From Labrys monachus (GTDB lineage Bacteria > Pseudomonadota > Alphaproteobacteria > Rhizobiales > Labraceae): DNA of 64,000 nt. This document shows, in pieces, positions 14,925-22,909 of this stretch; the stretch's first letter is position 1, and every line of letters begins with the position of its first letter. The position numbers and the translations under genes are program-made. The notes beneath the pieces were generated by a model. The model was not told the DNA's origin, ran no database searches, and saw nothing but the letters and a program-made list of their open reading frames with translations. The stretch spans positions 4,781,001 to 4,845,000 of the forward strand of contig NZ_JAUSVK010000001.1 in assembly GCF_030814655.1 (NCBI RefSeq), read 5' to 3'.

Positions 14925-16070
14925 ATGGCGCTGACGGCCCTGGTCGCACCGCGACTGTTCACCGGCGAGACCTTCCTCGACGACCACGGCGTGGTGATCG
15001 AGGGCGGGCGCATCGCCGCGGTGCTGCCGCGCGCGGCGATCCCGCCGGAGGCGGCGGTTCTCGCTTTGCCCTCCGGGCTGCTGGCGCCCGGCTTCGTCGA
15101 CGCCCAGGTGAACGGCGGCGGCGGCCTCCTGTTCAACGAGACGCCGGATGTCGCCACCCTCGCCGGCATTTCGGCCGCGCATCGGCGCCACGGCTCGACG
15201 GCCCTCCTGCCGACCTTCATCACCGACAGGCCGGAAGGCATGCCCCGCGCCCTCGAGGCGGTGCGCGCGGCGATGCGGGAGGGCGTTCCGGGCATCGCCG
15301 GCATCCATCTCGAAGGCCCCTTCCTCTCCGTGGCCCGCAAAGGCGCCCATGACCCTGCGCTCATCCGTCCGCTCACCGACGCCGACGTCGACCTCATCCT
15401 CGGCTGCGGCATCGCTCCGGTGCTGCTCACCGTCGCGCCCGAGAATGCGCCGAACCGCCTGATCCGCCGCCTCGCCGATGGCGGCGTGATCGTCAGCATC
15501 GGGCACAGCGACGCGGATTACGACGCGGCGACCGCCGCCGCCGATGCGGGCGCGACCGGCGTCACCCATCTCTTCAACGCGATGTCGCCGCTGCAGGGCC
15601 GCAAGCCCGGCGTCACCGGGGCGGCGCTCGATCACGGCGCGCTCTGGGCCGGGATCATCGCCGACGGTCACCATGTGCATGCCGGCGCGCTGTCGATGGC
15701 CCTGCGTGCCAAGAAGGGGCCAGGCCGCGTCTTCCTCGTCTCCGACGCGATGCCCACGGCCGGCGACGACAACGACGTCTTCCACCTCAACGGCCGCAGG
15801 GTGACGCGCCGCGCCGGCGTGCTCACGCTCGACGACGGCACGCTGGCCGGCTCCGACCTCACCATGGACCACGCGGTCCGCTACACCGTGGACCATCTCG
15901 GCGTCGGTCTCGGCGAGGCCCTGCGGATGGCGAGCCTCTATCCCGCGCAGTTCCTCCGGCTCGACCGCCGCCGCGGCCGCATCGCCCCGCATTTCGCCGC
16001 CGACCTCGTCCATCTCGACGATGCGCTGGCGACGAAAGCCGTGTGGATCGCCGGCGAGAAGCTGGTCTGA
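14925..16070 (+). CDS. nagA: N-acetylglucosamine-6-phosphate deacetylase
   Basis: 381 residues from the ATG at 14925, with AAGGAG eight bases upstream. NagA removes acetate from GlcNAc 6-phosphate to give glucosamine 6-phosphate. Motifs of the amidohydrolase family: GFVDAQVNGGGG near the N-terminus, HLEGPFLS with the metal-binding Glu, GHSDADYD, VTHLFNAMSPLQGR with metal His, and LVSDAMPTAG with the catalytic Asp. The full set is present, so the enzyme should be active. No nagB deaminase is seen in the window. Confidence 0.93.
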   Translation: MALTALVAPRLFTGETFLDDHGVVIEGGRIAAVLPRAAIPPEAAVLALPSGLLAPGFVDAQVNGGGGLLFNETPDVATLAGISAAHRRHGSTALLPTFITDRPEGMPRALEAVRAAMREGVPGIAGIHLEGPFLSVARKGAHDPALIRPLTDADVDLILGCGIAPVLLTVAPENAPNRLIRRLADGGVIVSIGHSDADYDAATAAADAGATGVTHLFNAMSPLQGRKPGVTGAALDHGALWAGIIADGHHVHAGALSMALRAKKGPGRVFLVSDAMPTAGDDNDVFHLNGRRVTRRAGVLTLDDGTLAGSDLTMDHAVRYTVDHLGVGLGEALRMASLYPAQFLRLDRRRGRIAPHFAADLVHLDDALATKAVWIAGEKLV

Positions 16071-16080
16071 CACCGGCCGG

Positions 16081-16104
16081 CGGCAGCGCAAAAACACGCT
16101 GCCG
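16081..16104 (+). terminator. Hairpin after nagA (CGGCAGCG / CGCTGCCG)
   Basis: An 8-base perfect stem with an A-rich eight-base loop starting ten bases after the nagA stop. It lacks a clean T run, so it could stabilise the 3' end or terminate weakly; it separates the kinase-nagA unit from the transporter unit. Confidence 0.5.
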
Positions 16105-16108
16105 GGGC

Positions 16109-16122
16109 GTTGAAACTTCAAC
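16109..16122. promoter_or_regulatory. Palindrome GTTGAA-AC-TTCAAC before the sugar transporter
   Basis: A perfect 6-2-6 inverted repeat immediately after the nagA hairpin and 10 bases before a second, longer palindrome. The pair probably forms the operator region of the transporter operon. The binding protein is unknown. Confidence 0.45.
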
Positions 16123-16131
16123 GGCTTTCAT

Positions 16132-16150
16132 TTATTAGTCGGACAAATAA
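16132..16150. promoter_or_regulatory. 19-bp near-perfect palindrome TTATTAGTC-G-GACAAATAA
   Basis: Eight of nine positions pair across a single central base, in a locally AT-rich stretch that stands out from the GC-rich surroundings. The size and TTATT/AATAA ends are typical of operators for sugar repressors of the ROK or LacI type. It lies 384 bases before the binding-protein start, so either the transcript has a long leader or other elements lie between. The rest of the leader (16151-16534) shows no gene and one CACGTG. Confidence 0.5.
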
Positions 16151-16534
16151 CAACAGATTTTTCGAGAGGATTAGCGACGGCGAGACTGCAGGCCCCTCAT
16201 GGAGCGGCGCGCATCGGAGCCGGGCTGCGCCGAGCCGCTGCATGGCGGCAAGGGGAGTGGCCGTTCACCACGTGACGACGGAGCAGGCGCCGCCTGCAAC
16301 GGCATTGCGTAGCACATGATTCGCCGAGCGTGACCGCAAGCTTCCGCGGCGGTCGCGCCGGATGACTTTGGGCTGGGCTCGTCCCTCGCCCTTTGCGATC
16401 GGTCTCTCCATCCAACCCGGGCATGGCCGGCTTCGGCCGCCAGATCTGAACACAACCGCCCCGGGACGGTGAAGACCACGGACTGCCAAAGCATACGGAG
16501 CGTGGGCTCCGGAGATATCAGGGAGGATGATCTA

Positions 16535-17653
16535 ATGTCGAAACTTCGTACAGCATCGGCCGCGCTCGCAGGCCTCTTGCTCAGCACCGCCTTCGCCTAT
16601 GCCGCCGGGCCGGAAGTGGTCGCCGGGCCGAGCAAGGAGCCGCAATGCTTCGTGCCGTGGACCGACCAGACCAAGTTCTTCAAATACCCCGCCAAGAAGG
16701 GCCCGTACCGTATCGCGCTGGCGAACGGCTTCATCGGCAACACCTGGCGCATCCAGATGATCAAGACCGCCAAGGCCTATGCCGAGCAGCCCGAGGTCAA
16801 GGCCGAGCTCAAGGAATTCAAGGTCGTCTCGACGGGCGAGGACATCGCCGCGCAGATCGCCTCCGTCAACAATTTCATCGATTCGGGCTATGACGCCGTC
16901 ATCATCGACGCGCAGAACCCGACCGCCTTCAAGTCGGTGATCAAGCGCGCCAACAAGGCCGGCGTGATCCTCGTCGCCTTCGACAACACCGTGGACAGCG
17001 ACGAAGCCATCAACGTCAACGTCGACCAGCGCGGCCTCGGCGAATATTGGGGCAAGTGGCTGGTCAAGAACATTCCCAATGGCGGCACCATCCTCGAAGT
17101 CCGCGGCGTCGCGGGCACCTCGGTCGACACCGACCGCCACGAGGGCATCCAGTCGGAGCTGAAGGCATCCGGCAAGAAGTTCGACAGCGTCGAAGTGGTC
17201 GGCAAGTGGGATGACGGCACGGCCCAGAAGGTCGCCGCCGACGCCATCGCCGTGCACAAGCACTTCGACGGCATGACCGCCCAGGGCGGATCGACCGGCA
17301 TGGTGCGCGCCTTCATCGACGCCAACCATGCCTTCGTCCCCGCCGCCGCCGAGACGGAGAACGGCTATCGCAAGCTGTGCGCCGCCCATGCGGCCGACGG
17401 CCTGAAATGCGCCTCCGGCGGCACCGGCCCGGCCCAGGTCGCCGTGGCGATCAAGACGGCGCTGACGGCGCTTCACGGCGAGGTGGTGCCGCAGTCGATC
17501 AAGCTGCCGCTCGCCCATGTCGAGGATCCCGACTTCAAGGACGGCGAGAACTTCTATTCGAAGCAGACCGACAACTTCTTCGTCGGCAATTCCTTCCCCA
17601 CCTGCGGCATCAACTTCACGGCGCAGGAAATCATGGGCCAGTCGGAAAAGTAA
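16535..17653 (+). CDS. Sugar ABC transporter substrate-binding protein (CUT2 family)
   Basis: 372 residues from the ATG at 16535, with GGGAGG eight bases upstream. A Sec signal peptide occupies about residues 1-24 (hydrophobic LAGLLLS core, ending at AYAAG). The mature protein is a periplasmic binding protein of the RbsB/YtfQ type, with GNTWRIQM, AQNPTAF, AFDNTVDSDEA and a GGSTGMVRAF hinge region. Several Cys residues may form disulfides. It would capture a sugar and deliver it to the permeases encoded downstream. The neighbours suggest an amino sugar or its derivative, but binding residues do not let me name the ligand. Confidence 0.85.
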   Translation: MSKLRTASAALAGLLLSTAFAYAAGPEVVAGPSKEPQCFVPWTDQTKFFKYPAKKGPYRIALANGFIGNTWRIQMIKTAKAYAEQPEVKAELKEFKVVSTGEDIAAQIASVNNFIDSGYDAVIIDAQNPTAFKSVIKRANKAGVILVAFDNTVDSDEAINVNVDQRGLGEYWGKWLVKNIPNGGTILEVRGVAGTSVDTDRHEGIQSELKASGKKFDSVEVVGKWDDGTAQKVAADAIAVHKHFDGMTAQGGSTGMVRAFIDANHAFVPAAAETENGYRKLCAAHAADGLKCASGGTGPAQVAVAIKTALTALHGEVVPQSIKLPLAHVEDPDFKDGENFYSKQTDNFFVGNSFPTCGINFTAQEIMGQSEK

Positions 17654-17700
17654 GATCGAGGCTGCGATCGTCCTGGGACGCAAGTCTGTTGCATATCCGT

Positions 17701-17733
17701 CCGGGCCCTCGGACAAGCCGTCCGAGGGCCCGG
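17701..17733 (+). terminator. 14-bp hairpin between the binding-protein gene and the ATPase gene
   Basis: CCGGGCCCTCGGAC pairs perfectly with GTCCGAGGGCCCGG around a five-base loop, 47 bases after the stop codon. There is no long T run, so it is likely a partial terminator or an mRNA-stabilising structure that lets the binding protein be made in excess over the membrane parts, as is usual in ABC operons. Confidence 0.65.
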
Positions 17734-17744
17734 AAACATGACAT

Positions 17745-17895
17745 GAAGCTCCTTCTCCCGTTTGGGAGAAGGTCCCGGCAGGGGGATGAGGGACTGCATC
17801 CCGACGAGAAACACACGAAAGCGCTTATCTCGTCGAATGATAGCCCCTCATCCGGCGCTGCACGCCGCCTTCTCCCGCCCGGGAGGAGGAAAATC
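17745..17895. repeat. Inverted pair of 'TTCTCCC...GGGAGAAGG...GGATGAGGG' repeats
   Basis: The left part (17749-17790) reads CTTCTCCCG, GGGAGAAGG, then GGGGATGAGGG. The right part (17845-17892) carries CCCCTCATCC, GCCTTCTCCCG and CGGGAGGAGG, the same words in inverse order. Together they form an inverted pair about 150 bases long, like a palindromic intergenic element. Related hairpins are at 22.8 kb and 5.63 kb. It sits inside the ABC operon between the binding protein and the ATPase. Confidence 0.65.
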
Positions 17896-18008
17896 GCGCC
17901 ATTTCCGGCAAATCCAGCTGATGTGCGGACGTCCGTGCAGCCGCAGGATGGCGGCGGGTGGCTTGCCAACGTGGAATATCCTTTTGTCGACCGTCTGGAG
18001 TACCCGGC

Positions 18009-19559
18009 ATGACTGATGCGGTTCCATTGTTCCGGATGGAGGGCATTTCCAAGCGCTATGGCGGGGTGAGCGCGCTCGAGAGCGCCTCGCTCACCATCCA
18101 GGCGGGCCGGATCCATGCCATTCTCGGCGAGAACGGCGCCGGCAAGTCGACGCTGATCAAGATCATGTCCGGCGTCGTGCAGCCGGACGAGGGAAAGCTG
18201 CAGTTCGAAGGCCGGGACGTCCGCTTCCCCGGCCCTGCCGCCGCCAAGCAGGCCGGCATTGTCTGCATCTTCCAGGAATTGTCGCTGGTGCCCGACCTCT
18301 CGGTCGCCGACAACATCTTCCTCGCCGATGCGCCGAACCGCCTCGGCCTCATCGACCGCCGGAAACAGCGGCGCCTCGCCGAGGAATGGCTGGCCCGCGC
18401 CGGCGCCGAGGACATCCACCCGCTCGCCCCGGTCAAGGACCTGCCGCTGTCCCGCCGCCAGATGGTCGAGATCGCCAAGGCGCTGGCCGCCCGGCCCCGC
18501 ATCCTCATCCTCGACGAGGCGACCTCTGCGCTGACGGCGGCGGACGTCACCAAGATCGTCGACGTGCTGAAGCGCCTGCGTTCCGAGGGGCTCGCCCTCC
18601 TCTATATCTCCCACCGCATGCAGGAGATCGAGGAGCTCGCCGACGACTGCACGGTGTTCCGCAACGGCCGCAACATCGCCACCTTCCAGGCCGGCACCAA
18701 GTCCCACAACGAGGTCATCGAGATGATGATCGGGCGCGAATACAGCCATGTCTTCCCGCCCAAGCCACCCCAGGCGCCGGCCGGGGCGCCGCTGCTGGAG
18801 GTCCGCCATCTGTCCTGGACCGACCGGCTCAAGGATATCTCGCTGTCGGTCCGCCCGGGCGAGGTCGTCGGCCTCGGCGGGCTCGACGGCCAGGGCCAGC
18901 GCGAACTCCTGCTGGCGATGTTCGGCGTGCTCCGCGGCCTGTCGGGCGAGATCCTTATCGAGGGCAAGCCGGTCTCCATCGGCAGCCCCAGCGCCGCCAA
19001 GCAGCCCGAGATCGGGATGGCGCTGATCCCCGAGGACCGCAAGACCGAAGGGCTGATGCTGCCGATGTCGGTCCGCGACAACCTCTCCTTCGCCTCGCTG
19101 AACCGCATCTCCCGCGGCGGGCTGATCGACCAGGCCGCCGAGCGCCAGGCGATCGCCGACATGGTGAAGCTGCTCGCCATCAAGACCGCCGGAGTCGACC
19201 TTCCCGTCGGCGCGCTGTCGGGCGGCAACCAGCAGAAGGTGGTGATCGCCAAATGGCTGATGAACTCGCCGCGCATCATCCTCCTCAACGATCCGACCCG
19301 CGGCATCGACGTCGGCACCAAGCAGGAGATCTACCAGCTCCTGCGCGACCTCGCGGCCAAGGGCGCGGCGATCGTGCTCTATTCGACCGACTATGACGAA
19401 CTCATCGGCTGCTGCGACCGGGTGCTGGTGCTCTACGAGGGCGCCGTCAGGCGCGAACTCGTCGGCGACGCGATCACCGAAAGCGCCCTCATCGGCAGCG
19501 CCCTCAACATCACCTCAGAAACCGGGGAGGCCGGGGTCAAGCCGGCTGTGACTGCGTGA
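18009..19559 (+). CDS. Sugar ABC transporter ATP-binding protein (double NBD, CUT2)
   Basis: 516 residues from the ATG at 18009. Two nucleotide-binding domains are fused. The first has Walker A GENGAGKST, a degenerate signature LSRRQ and Walker B ILILDEAT. The second has a degenerate P-loop (GLDGQGQREL), a good LSGGNQQK signature and LLNDPTRGID in place of the usual LxDEP. So only the first site looks fully catalytic, which is common but here rather pronounced. It energises the two permeases that follow, the first overlapping by four bases. An earlier in-frame start at 17958 would fall in repeat sequence and is rejected. Confidence 0.88.
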   Translation: MTDAVPLFRMEGISKRYGGVSALESASLTIQAGRIHAILGENGAGKSTLIKIMSGVVQPDEGKLQFEGRDVRFPGPAAAKQAGIVCIFQELSLVPDLSVADNIFLADAPNRLGLIDRRKQRRLAEEWLARAGAEDIHPLAPVKDLPLSRRQMVEIAKALAARPRILILDEATSALTAADVTKIVDVLKRLRSEGLALLYISHRMQEIEELADDCTVFRNGRNIATFQAGTKSHNEVIEMMIGREYSHVFPPKPPQAPAGAPLLEVRHLSWTDRLKDISLSVRPGEVVGLGGLDGQGQRELLLAMFGVLRGLSGEILIEGKPVSIGSPSAAKQPEIGMALIPEDRKTEGLMLPMSVRDNLSFASLNRISRGGLIDQAAERQAIADMVKLLAIKTAGVDLPVGALSGGNQQKVVIAKWLMNSPRIILLNDPTRGIDVGTKQEIYQLLRDLAAKGAAIVLYSTDYDELIGCCDRVLVLYEGAVRRELVGDAITESALIGSALNITSETGEAGVKPAVTA

Positions 19560-20536
19560 GCGATTTTCGCTACAAATTCGCCGAACACAGGAGCACGCTC
19601 CTGGCGGCGGTGGTCTTCGTCGTGATGTTCTGCATCTACGCCGGCAACCACGAGGCCGGCTTCTCCGCCAATGTGGTGCAGACGGCCGCCAACAAGGGGG
19701 TCCTCCTCGCCCTGCTCGCGGTCGCCCAGACCTTCGTGGTGCTGACGGCCGGCATCGACCTGTCGGTCGGCACCGTCTTCATCCTGACCAACTGCCTCGC
19801 CTCCTGGATCGTCGTCGGCTCCCCGGCCATGACGGCGCTCGGCATCGTCGGCGTGCTGGCCGCCGGCCTCGTCTGCGGCGCGATCAACGGCGCCATCGTC
19901 ATCTTCGGACGGCTGCAGCCGATCGTCACCACCATCGCGACGGGCGCCGTCTTTTTCGGCATCGCCCTGCTGCTGCGCCCCGACCCCGGCGGCGACGTCA
20001 ATTCCGACCTGGCGGACGCCCTCACGGGCCAGTTGTGGGGCGGCATCCCGGCCAGCCTCGTCGTGCTCCTCGGGGTGATGCTGGTGATATGGCTGCCCTT
20101 CCGGCGCTCGATGCTGGGCCGTTCCGTCTATGCCGTCGGATCGTCGGAAGTCGCCGCCTACATGTCGGGCGTGCCGACGCAGCGCGCCAAGTTCGTGGCC
20201 TATATGCTGTCCGGCCTGTTCGCCGCGATGGGCGGCCTGATGCTGACCTTCTTCACCTATTCGGGCGAAGCCTCCTCGACCAACGCCTCTACCTATACGC
20301 TCAACTCGATCGCCGCCGTCGTGCTCGGCGGGGTGTCGCTGTTCGGCGGCACGGGAAGCGCGGTGGGGGCGATCTTCGGCGCCCTGATCTTCCGCACCAT
20401 CAACGACCTGCTCTTCGTGTTCGATCTCGATCCCCTGTGGCAGCCTCTCTTCCTCGGCGTGGTGCTCCTCGTCGCCGTTTGCCTCGGCTCGGTGCGCCTG
20501 CTGCAGATCCGCAACCGCCTCGACTTCTTCGGGTGA
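19556..20536 (+). CDS. Sugar ABC transporter permease 1 (CUT2)
   Basis: 326 residues starting at a GTG that overlaps the ATPase stop (GTGA). The hydrophobic profile gives 8-10 membrane segments, and the CUT2 permease motif LTAGIDLSVGTVF is near residues 62-74, with VLGGVSLFGGTGS close to the C-terminus. The protein forms part of the inner-membrane channel, most likely as a heterodimer with the next gene product. The tight overlap implies translational coupling. Confidence 0.87.
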   Translation: MSDFRYKFAEHRSTLLAAVVFVVMFCIYAGNHEAGFSANVVQTAANKGVLLALLAVAQTFVVLTAGIDLSVGTVFILTNCLASWIVVGSPAMTALGIVGVLAAGLVCGAINGAIVIFGRLQPIVTTIATGAVFFGIALLLRPDPGGDVNSDLADALTGQLWGGIPASLVVLLGVMLVIWLPFRRSMLGRSVYAVGSSEVAAYMSGVPTQRAKFVAYMLSGLFAAMGGLMLTFFTYSGEASSTNASTYTLNSIAAVVLGGVSLFGGTGSAVGAIFGALIFRTINDLLFVFDLDPLWQPLFLGVVLLVAVCLGSVRLLQIRNRLDFFG

Positions 20537-20540
20537 GACC

Positions 20541-21533
20541 ATGAGCCGGAACGATACCACCTCCTCGCTGCGCTCGCGTCTGCCCGGTTTCCTGCAGGGT
20601 GTCGATACCGCGGTCGTCACCGCCTTCGCCTGCATCGTCGTGCTGCTGCTGGTCGGCAGCCTCTATTCGTCGAGCTTCCTGTCGCCCGATTACCTGCTGC
20701 AGCAATTGCAGGTCGGCTCGTTCCTCGCCATGGCGGCGACCGGCATGATGCTCGTCGTGCTGATCGGTCAGATCGACCTGTCGCTGCCCTGGGTCATCAC
20801 CGTCGGCGCCATGATGTCGACGGCCGCCGCCGGCTGGGGCCCGTGGGGCCCGGTGATCGCCATGCCCGTCGGCATCCTCTTCGGCATGCTGTTCGGGCTC
20901 GTCAACGGCATCGGCGTCGCCTATCTGCGCGTGCCCTCGATGATCTTCACCCTCGGCACCAATGCCGTGGCGCAGGGGCTGATGGTGGTGCGCACCGGCG
21001 GCGCCGCCCCGCAGGACATGGCCACCGATTCGATGCATTTCGTCGCCACCGGCCGCACCCTGGCCGGCATCCCCAATCCGGTGTGGATCTGGGTGGTCGT
21101 CGGCGGCGCCGTCGTCTTCCTGCTCAAGCGCACGACGTTCGGTCGCTCGCTCTATGCCATCGGCAACCGCGAGCGCGCCGCCTATCTGTCGGGCGTCCAT
21201 ACCCAGCGCATCGTCGTCCTCGCCTTCGTCGTCTCCGGCGGGCTGGCGGCCTTCGGCGGCGTGCTCCTCGCCGGCTATTCGACCAAGGCCTATCAGGGCA
21301 TGGGCGATCCCTATCTGCTGCCGGCGATCGCCGCGGTGGTCCTGGGGGGCACCTCCATCCTCGGCGGCCGCGGCACCTATCTCGGCACCGTCGCCGGCGT
21401 GATCCTGATCACGCTGCTGCAGTCGATCCTGTCGATCATCCAGATGCCCGAAGCCGGGCGCCAGATCATCTACGGGGTAACCATCGTCTCGATGCTGCTG
21501 CTCTACGGCCGCTCCGCCCGCATGCGGACGTGA
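20541..21533 (+). CDS. Sugar ABC transporter permease 2 (CUT2)
   Basis: 330 residues, four bases after permease 1. Motifs are LIGQIDLSLPWV and VLGGTSILGGRGTYLG, the same positions as in permease 1, with multiple membrane segments. Having two different permeases with one double ATPase is the arrangement of the YtfQRT-YjfF type of system rather than of the ribose type. The operon ends here, just before a clear terminator. Confidence 0.87.
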   Translation: MSRNDTTSSLRSRLPGFLQGVDTAVVTAFACIVVLLLVGSLYSSSFLSPDYLLQQLQVGSFLAMAATGMMLVVLIGQIDLSLPWVITVGAMMSTAAAGWGPWGPVIAMPVGILFGMLFGLVNGIGVAYLRVPSMIFTLGTNAVAQGLMVVRTGGAAPQDMATDSMHFVATGRTLAGIPNPVWIWVVVGGAVVFLLKRTTFGRSLYAIGNRERAAYLSGVHTQRIVVLAFVVSGGLAAFGGVLLAGYSTKAYQGMGDPYLLPAIAAVVLGGTSILGGRGTYLGTVAGVILITLLQSILSIIQMPEAGRQIIYGVTIVSMLLLYGRSARMRT

Positions 21534-21555
21534 TTCGTCCGGCGATCGCGCGGCG

Positions 21556-21578
21556 GGCGGGTCCCCCGACCCGCCTTT
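21556..21578. terminator. Terminator between the transporter operon and cutC
   Basis: GGCGGGTC and GACCCGCC form an 8-base stem with a CCCC loop followed by TTT on the plus strand. The two operons converge here, and the structure can serve both. Confidence 0.7.
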
Positions 21579-21603
21579 CCTGCCGCGCGTGACAGGAGCG
21601 ACC

Positions 21604-22350
21604 TCACCCGCCCAGCGCCGTCGTCACCGCCCGGATCGCCCCCGCCGTGGTGGCGGGACGGTCATATTCGGGCGGGCGCAGGGCGCCTCCCATGAATACC
21701 GCCTCGTTGCGCCATCGCATGCCGCTCGGCTCCGTCGCGAAGGCGGCGAAGTGGAACTCGGCCGCGCCGGTGTCGGCGGCGATGCGCGCGATGTTGCGCG
21801 GGGTGATGTCGCCGCCCGGCATGACGACGAGCCGCCCGGCCGCGCGCTCGATCAAGCGGCGGATCAGCGGCGCGCCCTCGACCACGCCGGGCTCCTGGCC
21901 CGAGGTCAGCAGCCGGTCCACCCCGAGGCGGATCAGCGCGTCCAGGCTGGCCATGGCATCGCGCGAGACGTCGAAGGCGCGATGGAACGTCACCGACAGG
22001 GGCCGGGCCGCCGCGATCAGCTCGGCGGTGCGCGCTTCGTCGACGAAGCCGTCGGCGTCGAGCAGGCCGATGACGACGCCGGCGGCGCCGGCTTCCTTGA
22101 CCGCCACGATGTCGCGCAGCATGGCGACGAATTCATCCTCGCTGTAGAGGAAATCGCCGCCGCGCGGGCGAATGATGACATGGACCTTCAACTGGCCGTC
22201 CGCAGCCGCGACGGCCTGATGCACCATGCCGACGGAGGGCGTGATGCCGCCTTCGATCAGACTGGCGCACAGTTCCACGCGGGAGGCGCCGGCTTCAACC
22301 GCTGCCTTCACGCCGGCGACGCTGTCGATGCAGATTTCAAAGAGGGACAT
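21604..22350 (-). CDS. cutC: CutC family protein
   Basis: 248 residues of the CutC TIM-barrel family: FEICIDSVAGVKAAVEAGASRVELC at the start, then GGITPS, VHVIIRPRGGDF, VIGLLDADG and VTFHRAFDV in order. CutC was named for copper tolerance in E. coli, but a direct role in copper handling is doubtful. Here it faces a sugar transporter with an amino-sugar kinase and NagA beyond, which fits a sugar-related enzymatic role at least as well. It is preceded by ynfA 22 bases upstream on the same strand. Confidence 0.9.
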   Translation of the reverse strand: MSLFEICIDSVAGVKAAVEAGASRVELCASLIEGGITPSVGMVHQAVAAADGQLKVHVIIRPRGGDFLYSEDEFVAMLRDIVAVKEAGAAGVVIGLLDADGFVDEARTAELIAAARPLSVTFHRAFDVSRDAMASLDALIRLGVDRLLTSGQEPGVVEGAPLIRRLIERAAGRLVVMPGGDITPRNIARIAADTGAAEFHFAAFATEPSGMRWRNEAVFMGGALRPPEYDRPATTAGAIRAVTTALGG

Positions 22351-22372
22351 TCACGAACCGCCACAGCTGGAA

Positions 22373-22702
22373 TCACGCCGCCTTGTGCGGCCCGAACAGG
22401 ATGACGGCCATGCCGGCAAGACACAAGGCGGCGCCGGCGAGATCCCAGCCGTCGGGCCGGACATCCTCGATGCACCAGAGCCATGCCAGCGAGGCGGCGA
22501 TATAGATGCCGCCATAGGCGGCATAGGTCCTCCCCGCGGCGTCGCTCTCGACCTGCGTCAGAAGGAAGGCGAACAGGATGAGGAAGACGAGGCCGGGCGC
22601 CAGCCACCAGGCCGGCTTGCCCAGTCGAATCCGGGCCCAGAAGGCGTAGCAGCCGGCGATCTCACAGAAGGCGGCAAGCGCATAGAAGCCGAGCGATTTC
22701 AT
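22373..22702 (-). CDS. YnfA/UPF0060 family small membrane protein
   Basis: 109 residues from the ATG at 22702, matching the usual YnfA length of about 108. Four hydrophobic segments, with the family words [18 protein letters not shown] and [14 protein letters not shown]. The structure resembles small multidrug transporters, but a function is not established. A longer reading from 22756 would add a charged tail not seen in the family. It lies 22 bases before cutC and may be cotranscribed. Confidence 0.85.
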   Translation of the reverse strand: MKSLGFYALAAFCEIAGCYAFWARIRLGKPAWWLAPGLVFLILFAFLLTQVESDAAGRTYAAYGGIYIAASLAWLWCIEDVRPDGWDLAGAALCLAGMAVILFGPHKAA

Positions 22703-22782
22703 GCGCCGAAGATGGCAGCCAAACCGCGCGGGGTCCAGCATCGCGGGACGCCCCACAGCCGTAGGGTATTGAAGCGCAACGT

Positions 22783-22903
22783 TGGCTGCCTCCCCCCATC
22801 CCCACCCCTTCCCCGCAAGGGGAAGGGAGATGCCGGCGTCGCGGCCCGACGGCCTTCGGCGAGCGAGGTGTTTCGGGAAAGCGGATTGGAAGTCCGCGCT
22901 CCC
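22783..22903. repeat. Two dispersed hairpin repeats upstream of ynfA
   Basis: At 22795-22832 CCCTTCCCC and GGGGAAGGG form a hairpin next to a CCCCCATCCCC stretch, a variant of the repeat in the ABC operon. At 22881-22902 the sequence GCGGATTGGAAGTCCGCGCTCC nearly repeats at 63670-63691. They occupy the spacer between the ends of ynfA's upstream region and the aldo/keto reductase gene. Confidence 0.6.
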
Positions 22904-22909
22904 CGCCGA

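Noticed and set aside
17745-17895. CRISPR-like or IS remnant
   Set aside because: Only one inverted pair, no regular spacers and no transposase.
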